From Microbacterium sp. Bi121 (GTDB lineage: Bacteria > Actinomycetota > Actinomycetes > Actinomycetales > Microbacteriaceae), in contig NZ_CAKKLJ010000001.1 in assembly GCF_918698005.1 (NCBI RefSeq), positions 62,001-126,000 of the forward strand: 64,000 bases of DNA, given 5' to 3'. Made by a program: the position numbers and the translations under genes. The notes under the pieces are model-generated. The model was given only the letters and a program-made list of their open reading frames with translations. It had not been told where the DNA came from and did not search any database. This document shows positions 59,542 through 64,000 of this stretch, piece after piece; within the stretch, counting starts at the first letter, position 1, and each line of letters begins with the position of its first letter.

Positions 59542-62500
59542 TCAGGGCCGGTCGGCGCCGACCAGGCGGGCGAACGCGCTGAGCCGCGTCACACCCTCCG
59601 GCGTGCGCGGAAGATCGTCGAGCAGCGCCGGCGAATAGATCAGGTAGGCCGCGACCTGCGCGCGCGAGATCGCGACGTTGAGCCGGTTCTGCAGCAGTAG
59701 GAACTCGGGGCCGCGCGGCGCGTCGCGTCCGCTGGATGCCGCGAGCGTCGTGATCGAGACCACGGCCTCCTTGCCCTGGAAGTTGTCGACCGTCCCGACG
59801 GGCACATCGGCGAACCCGGCCGCCGCCAGTGCGTCGTGGACCAGTTGCTTCTGCGCGTTGTACGGCGCGACGACGATGATGTCGGGCTGCTCGAGCAAGC
59901 GCGGTTCGGCATCGGGCTCGCTGAACGAGCGGCCGATGAGGTCGCGGACGATGCGCACGACCTCGGCCGCCTCCTCCGGAGACTGCGTGGCATTGCCGCG
60001 GTGACGGAGCGGCTGCACGTGGAGGCCGGGTTCGATGCCTTCGATCGCGCGCCGTTCGGTGCCGGATGCCGACGCCAGCTGCCCCGCGTATGACAGCCGT
60101 GAGACCGGTTCTGCGACTGCCGGGTGCATCCGCCAGCTGCGATCGAGGAAGTACCCGTATTCCGGACGGACCACCGAATCCCCGTCCATGACCCACCCGA
60201 GCGCCGAGGTGTCGACCGGCTCGGGGTGCGCTCCCTGGCTCACCTGCGGCAACTGCTGCGGGTCGCCGAGGAGCAGCAGACGCTGCGCCCCGGCGGCGAC
60301 GGCGATCGTCGAGGCGAGCGAGAACTGGCCGGCCTCGTCGATCACGATGAGGTCGAGACCGCCGCGCTCGACGCGGCCGGTATGACTGAAGTCCCACGCG
60401 GTACCGCCGACGACGACGCCCTGCCCCTCGCGCTCGGCGAGGAACGACGCCATGCCGGTCTTGGGGATCGACGTGTACTTCGGGTCGCCCGCCTTCTCCT
60501 TCGGGCTCTTCGCCACCTGCCCGGCCGGGACGCCGGCGTCGACGATCCGCTCGAGCAGCGTCTCGATGATCGCGTGCGACTGCGCGACGACACCGATGCG
60601 GAAGCCGTGCTCGTTCACCAGCCGGGCGATCACGTGCGAGCCGGTGTAGGTCTTGCCCGTCCCCGGAGGGCCCTGGACGGCGAGGTAGCTGCGGTCGAGG
60701 TCGCGCACGGCGCGGACGATCGCATCGATCACGTCGCCATCGGCTGGCGGCAGCCCGGCACCCGAGACCGTGCGAGGTGGAACCCGGCGCAGGATGTCGG
60801 TGGCGGCATCCTGCGGGAAGGCGGGCGCAGCCTGGTGCACGGCGTCGGCCCACTCGTCGATCGCGCCCTGCAGCGACACGACCCGCGGCGGAGCAGCAGG
60901 GGTGAGTGCGAGCGGCAGTTCGTCCCACGTCTGGCCGTCCACGGCGTTCTCGGTGACCACGAAACCGTCGTCGAGCACCTCGATGACCTTCACGACGTGC
61001 GGCACGTGCACCGCTCGCGATGGCGCATCGCTGACGAACGGGGCTGGGAACGAGTACAGCGCGAACGGCTCCGCACCGTCGCCGAGCGTGGTCCCTGGTG
61101 AGATCTCGCCACGGATCTCGACCTCGCGCGACATGACTCGGCGGCCCTCTTCGATGCTCCAGTCGCGGCGCAGCACGGTGGCGGCGGCATCCACTCGCAC
61201 GACGTCGCGGGTCTGGTCCCACATCGAGACCGGTTCGCGCAGCCGCTGGTAGTGCGCCCGCCAGAAGATCGCGGACTCGCGCGGGTAGTAGTCGATCGCG
61301 GCAGCCGCGACCCGATGCGCCTCGCCGTCGCCTCCTGCTTCGACGTCGCGTTCGGCGTCGGCGAGGAGAGCGACCGACCGAGGAGAGGGCTCGTAGACGA
61401 CCTCGTCCGGCGCATCGGGCGGCGCCGGATTGACGCCCTTCTGCCTGGCGATCTCGATCAGCCAGTTGCGCAGTCGACGGGTGGAGACGCAGTCGTAGCG
61501 GTTGTAGTCGGCGAGGTCGGCGAGCACGGCATCCGCTTCAGCCTCGTCACCGGCGGCTGCGAGCTGCCGGGCGGCGACGTACTGCACGATCGAGTCGTCG
61601 CCCTTCTGCACGTCGCTCGTGCGGACGTCGGCACCCATGTACAGCGGCTCGAGCTTCTTGATCGAGTACGACCGGGAGCCGACGCGCACGGTACGCAGCA
61701 CGAGCGGATACAGATCGACGAAGACCCCCTCGCGCAGGAGCTTGTCCACCTCGCCCTCGCGGACGCCGTGACGCGCGGCCATCGCACTCAGATGCGAGGT
61801 CTCGTACGGGGCGTAGTGGTAGATGTGCATGTCGGGGTGCGACTGCCGGCGCAGGTTCACGAAGTCGAGGAACCGCTCGAGGGCCTTCTTCTCGTCGGCG
61901 AACGTGTGCGCCCACAACGGGGTGTACTGATCCTCGTTGTCGACCCAGCCGAACAGGTAGTCGATCCCCCATTGAGCGTGCCCGTCAGGAGCGGGCTCGG
62001 TGTAGAGCGGATCACCCTCGAAGTCGAAGAAGATGTCGCCACGGCTCGGCCGCGGGAGCGTGTGGATCGCGGCCGGATGGTAGACGTCGTAGGTGGGCGC
62101 CTGGTCGGCGTCGGCTCGGAGCTGCAGCCGCGCCTGCGCCCGAAGCGCCTCGAACGTGTCGGCGTTCATTCCCGTCGGTGCATCCGTCGCAGCGGCCAGC
62201 GCATCGATCGTCTGGATGCCGGCGTCACGCAGGCGGGTGCGCTGCACCGGGCGCATCCGCGCGACCATGAGCAGGTCGCGCGCGGCATCCACCTGCTGGG
62301 TGCAGGTCTCGCATCTGCCGCACGCGACGATGCCGATATCGCCGCGCTCGTCTCCCCAGGCGAGCGGCGAGCCGGACGCGCCGACCTCCACGTTGCGATC
62401 CGCGATCAGTGTGCGCAGGCGCGCACGGCGAACGTGGAACAGGGGCAGCAGATCATCGACCTGATGCGTGCTGATGGTTCCGTCACCGAGGATGAGGTCG

Positions 62501-63009
62501 ACCTCGGTGGACCGAGGGATGCCGAGGCCATCGAGCTGGTCGACGTATGCCGCGAGCTGCATGAGCGCGGTCACACGCGCCGCACGGGCGAGCTTGGAGT
62601 CCTGGACGCGCCAGCCGCCGTCGTCGTCGCGGAGCAGGAAGTCGGCGAATCCGACGAACTCGTCGGTCGCGAACGCCGCCTGGAAGAGCAGCTTGGCATC
62701 GGACCGCAGGGCCTCGCGGGTCTCGGCGACGACAGCGGCCAATGCGCCGGGCTCGGACGAGTTGATCCGGGCGACCTCATGCACGGCGTTCGGCCCGAGC
62801 TGCTCGCGGTACGCCTCGAGGACCTTGAGCTCGTGCGCGTCACCGAGCCTCGCCGCTCGTTCGAGAGTCGCGTCCTCCGGCTCTTCGACGGCCGGAACCC
62901 TGCCGAGCTTGGCGTCGATCGCGCGCGCCCAGGCGAACTCGCATTCGGCGGCCGCTTTCAGGTCGCTGGCGCTCCAGATGACGCGCTGCGCCTGAGTGTC
63001 GATCCGCAT
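59542..63009 (-). CDS. RecB-type nuclease / DnaQ-like exonuclease / Upf1-like SF1 helicase fusion (TM0106 family)
   Basis: A 1155-residue three-part enzyme. N-terminal PD-(D/E)XK nuclease: Asp123 (GFADF), Asp137-Ser-Lys139, Gln151 to Tyr155; four cysteines, Cys23 and Cys230, Cys233, Cys236, have the Cas4/AddB iron-sulfur arrangement. Middle RNase-H-fold segment: DFEGDP (329-334) and DYNRYDC (501-507). C-terminal helicase: Walker A GPPGTGKT (780-787), DEAGQ (891-895), GDPQQLPQV (915-923), DNFQGKE (1075-1081) and NRLNVAISRA (1108-1117). Likely a DNA repair or nucleic-acid defence enzyme. TACGCT lies 6 nt before the ATG. Confidence 0.93.
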   Translation of the reverse strand: MRIDTQAQRVIWSASDLKAAAECEFAWARAIDAKLGRVPAVEEPEDATLERAARLGDAHELKVLEAYREQLGPNAVHEVARINSSEPGALAAVVAETREALRSDAKLLFQAAFATDEFVGFADFLLRDDDGGWRVQDSKLARAARVTALMQLAAYVDQLDGLGIPRSTEVDLILGDGTISTHQVDDLLPLFHVRRARLRTLIADRNVEVGASGSPLAWGDERGDIGIVACGRCETCTQQVDAARDLLMVARMRPVQRTRLRDAGIQTIDALAAATDAPTGMNADTFEALRAQARLQLRADADQAPTYDVYHPAAIHTLPRPSRGDIFFDFEGDPLYTEPAPDGHAQWGIDYLFGWVDNEDQYTPLWAHTFADEKKALERFLDFVNLRRQSHPDMHIYHYAPYETSHLSAMAARHGVREGEVDKLLREGVFVDLYPLVLRTVRVGSRSYSIKKLEPLYMGADVRTSDVQKGDDSIVQYVAARQLAAAGDEAEADAVLADLADYNRYDCVSTRRLRNWLIEIARQKGVNPAPPDAPDEVVYEPSPRSVALLADAERDVEAGGDGEAHRVAAAAIDYYPRESAIFWRAHYQRLREPVSMWDQTRDVVRVDAAATVLRRDWSIEEGRRVMSREVEIRGEISPGTTLGDGAEPFALYSFPAPFVSDAPSRAVHVPHVVKVIEVLDDGFVVTENAVDGQTWDELPLALTPAAPPRVVSLQGAIDEWADAVHQAAPAFPQDAATDILRRVPPRTVSGAGLPPADGDVIDAIVRAVRDLDRSYLAVQGPPGTGKTYTGSHVIARLVNEHGFRIGVVAQSHAIIETLLERIVDAGVPAGQVAKSPKEKAGDPKYTSIPKTGMASFLAEREGQGVVVGGTAWDFSHTGRVERGGLDLIVIDEAGQFSLASTIAVAAGAQRLLLLGDPQQLPQVSQGAHPEPVDTSALGWVMDGDSVVRPEYGYFLDRSWRMHPAVAEPVSRLSYAGQLASASGTERRAIEGIEPGLHVQPLRHRGNATQSPEEAAEVVRIVRDLIGRSFSEPDAEPRLLEQPDIIVVAPYNAQKQLVHDALAAAGFADVPVGTVDNFQGKEAVVSITTLAASSGRDAPRGPEFLLLQNRLNVAISRAQVAAYLIYSPALLDDLPRTPEGVTRLSAFARLVGADRP

Positions 63010-63106
63010 GCTTCGAGCGTATCCGGGGGTACCGACAGCGGGTGCCGGTGCGACTTCGGCTCGCCTGCGGCTCGCTCAGTCCGTTTCGGCTGCGGGCTGC
63101 GCCCTC

Positions 63107-63123
63107 CGCTCAACGACCCGCAG
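63107..63123. repeat. Eroded copy of the CGCTCAACGACCCG dispersed repeat
   Basis: CGCTCAACGACCCGCAG matches 17 of 17 bases with 8127-8143. The second arm, intact in the first copy, has decayed here to CGCGGATCCTCGACCG. The surrounding 63040-63100 GGCTCGC/CTGCGG-rich sequence also belongs to this repeat type. It fills the gap between nadE and the nuclease-helicase gene. Confidence 0.7.
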
Positions 63124-63155
63124 GGAGTCTCCCCGCGGATCCTCGACCGTCGGAC

Positions 63156-63974
63156 TCAGCGCCACCAGTCGTCGTCCGGGGCTACGGGCAGGTGGCGCTT
63201 GTGCTCGGTCGCCAGGTACTTCTGCTCGATGCGGGCGGCGGCGTCAGCATCCACCGGCCTGCCCTCGAGGTAGTCGTCGATCTGCTCGTACGTGATCCCG
63301 AGTTCGTCCTCATCTGAGCGGCCGGGCTGGTCGTCGAGCAGATCGGCCGTCGGCACCTTCATCCAGAGGCGATCGGGCGCCTGCAGCACCCGCAGCAACT
63401 GCTTGCCCTGGCGTTTGTTGAGCCCGGCGAGCGGCAGGATGTCCGCGGCCCCATCGCCGAACTTGGTGTAGAAGCCGGTGACCGCCTCTGCGGCGTGATC
63501 GGTTCCGATGACGAGGTGACCGTCGTGGCCCGCAAGTGCGTACTGGGTGACCATGCGGATGCGCGCCTTGATGTTGCCGCGGTTGAAGTCCGAGATGGAT
63601 GCGCCGGCGGCCTGCTCGATGTCGGCCTCGACGCCGTCCACACCGTGCTGGATGTTCACCTCGACGACGCGGTCTGCCGCGACGAAGTCGAGCGCGGCGA
63701 TCGCGTCATCTGCATCGTGCTGCACCTTGTACGGCAGGCGGACCGCTATGAAGTCGGCCGTGCCCCCGTTCCCACGAACGCGCTCGACGGCAAGCTGAGC
63801 GAGGCGGCCGGCGAGCGTTGAATCCTGTCCGCCCGAGATGCCGAGCACGAGTCCCTTCGCGCCGGTCCTCTCGAGATAGTCGACGAGGAACTGCACGCGG
63901 CGTTCGATCTCGGCGGCCGGGTCGATCTCGGGCTGCACGCCCAGAGTCTGAGCGATCTGCTGCTGAAGCGTCAT
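63156..63974 (-). CDS. nadE: Ammonia-dependent NAD+ synthetase
   Basis: A 272-residue enzyme that amidates nicotinic acid adenine dinucleotide. P-loop SGGQDS (residues 47-52), the [15 protein letters not shown] helix, [31 protein letters not shown] and the C-terminal KPDLL-like [19 protein letters not shown] are present. No glutaminase domain, so it uses ammonia. GATACT lies exactly 6 nt before the ATG. Confidence 0.96.
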   Translation of the reverse strand: MTLQQQIAQTLGVQPEIDPAAEIERRVQFLVDYLERTGAKGLVLGISGGQDSTLAGRLAQLAVERVRGNGGTADFIAVRLPYKVQHDADDAIAALDFVAADRVVEVNIQHGVDGVEADIEQAAGASISDFNRGNIKARIRMVTQYALAGHDGHLVIGTDHAAEAVTGFYTKFGDGAADILPLAGLNKRQGKQLLRVLQAPDRLWMKVPTADLLDDQPGRSDEDELGITYEQIDDYLEGRPVDADAAARIEQKYLATEHKRHLPVAPDDDWWR

Positions 63975-64000
63975 GCCTCCAGTATCGTCCCCCGAGTGTT

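Noticed and set aside
59542..63009. Cas4/CRISPR association of the nuclease-helicase
   Set aside because: The cysteine pattern resembles Cas4, but there is no CRISPR array or other cas gene; the pattern also occurs in AddB-type repair nucleases.

Overview
The window looks like chromosomal DNA from a high-GC Gram-positive actinobacterium, most likely a Microbacterium or a close Microbacteriaceae relative. The evidence is the GC-rich coding bias with many GTG starts, the short ribosomal protein bS22 beside a small HTH gene, menaquinone genes (menE, menB, menC), a ResB/CcsB-type cytochrome c assembly operon, and Microbacterium-like dispersed repeats. No rRNA, tRNA, CRISPR array, insertion sequence or prophage was seen. 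Genes are packed tightly on both strands, with many 4-nt ATGA/GTGA overlaps.

Layout. 1-3072: a sugar ABC importer on the minus strand (binding lipoprotein, stem-loop, two permeases, the last cut by the window edge). 3233-5221: a spermidine-synthase-like protein, a TPR protein and a SprT-like metalloprotease. 5409-8047: a TetR gene divergent from a sugar-phosphate isomerase/epimerase and a Gfo/Idh/MocA dehydrogenase. 8202-13206: a ComB-like phosphatase, then a FtsX-type ABC exporter beside its likely two-component system. 13277-19676: menE, menB and menC with a methyltransferase, a PadR/membrane-protein pair and a GNAT protein. 19703-25223: a TetR gene with two tandem palindromes facing an MMPL exporter (carrying an odd C-terminal domain) and a YhgE/Pip protein. 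25319-30495: an RNA-ligase-like protein, the cytochrome c assembly operon tlpA-ccdA-resB-ccsB, and a MerR regulator divergent from a flavin disulfide reductase (to 31447). 31455-35874: a phosphatase, a small membrane protein, aspS, a TauE permease and a GNAT protein. 36011-42377: a PotABCD/Phn-like importer and a polar amino-acid importer. 42468-48936: a coherent candidate cell-wall sugar/muropeptide salvage locus (AmiE-like hydrolase, ABC importer, RpiR/MurR-like regulator, NamZ/DUF1343). 48938-53147: small redox and stress proteins, bS22, and a TetR gene facing a DrrAB-type exporter. 53379-64000: an ArsR gene facing Trk potassium uptake, a hydrolase, proC, a small CDF-like domain protein, tadA, upp, a large nuclease-helicase and nadE.

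Several signals stand out. About 25 genes carry a -10 hexamer (TANNNT or NANNNT) exactly 6 or 7 nt before the start codon, the signature of leaderless transcripts; this also settles several start codons. A nested double-hairpin element occurs twice. The MMPL protein ends in what looks like a decayed ABC nucleotide-binding domain and also carries a dispersed repeat translated in frame. The heptamer GGATGCC/GGCATCC is visibly overused and imposes codons that are otherwise rare here.
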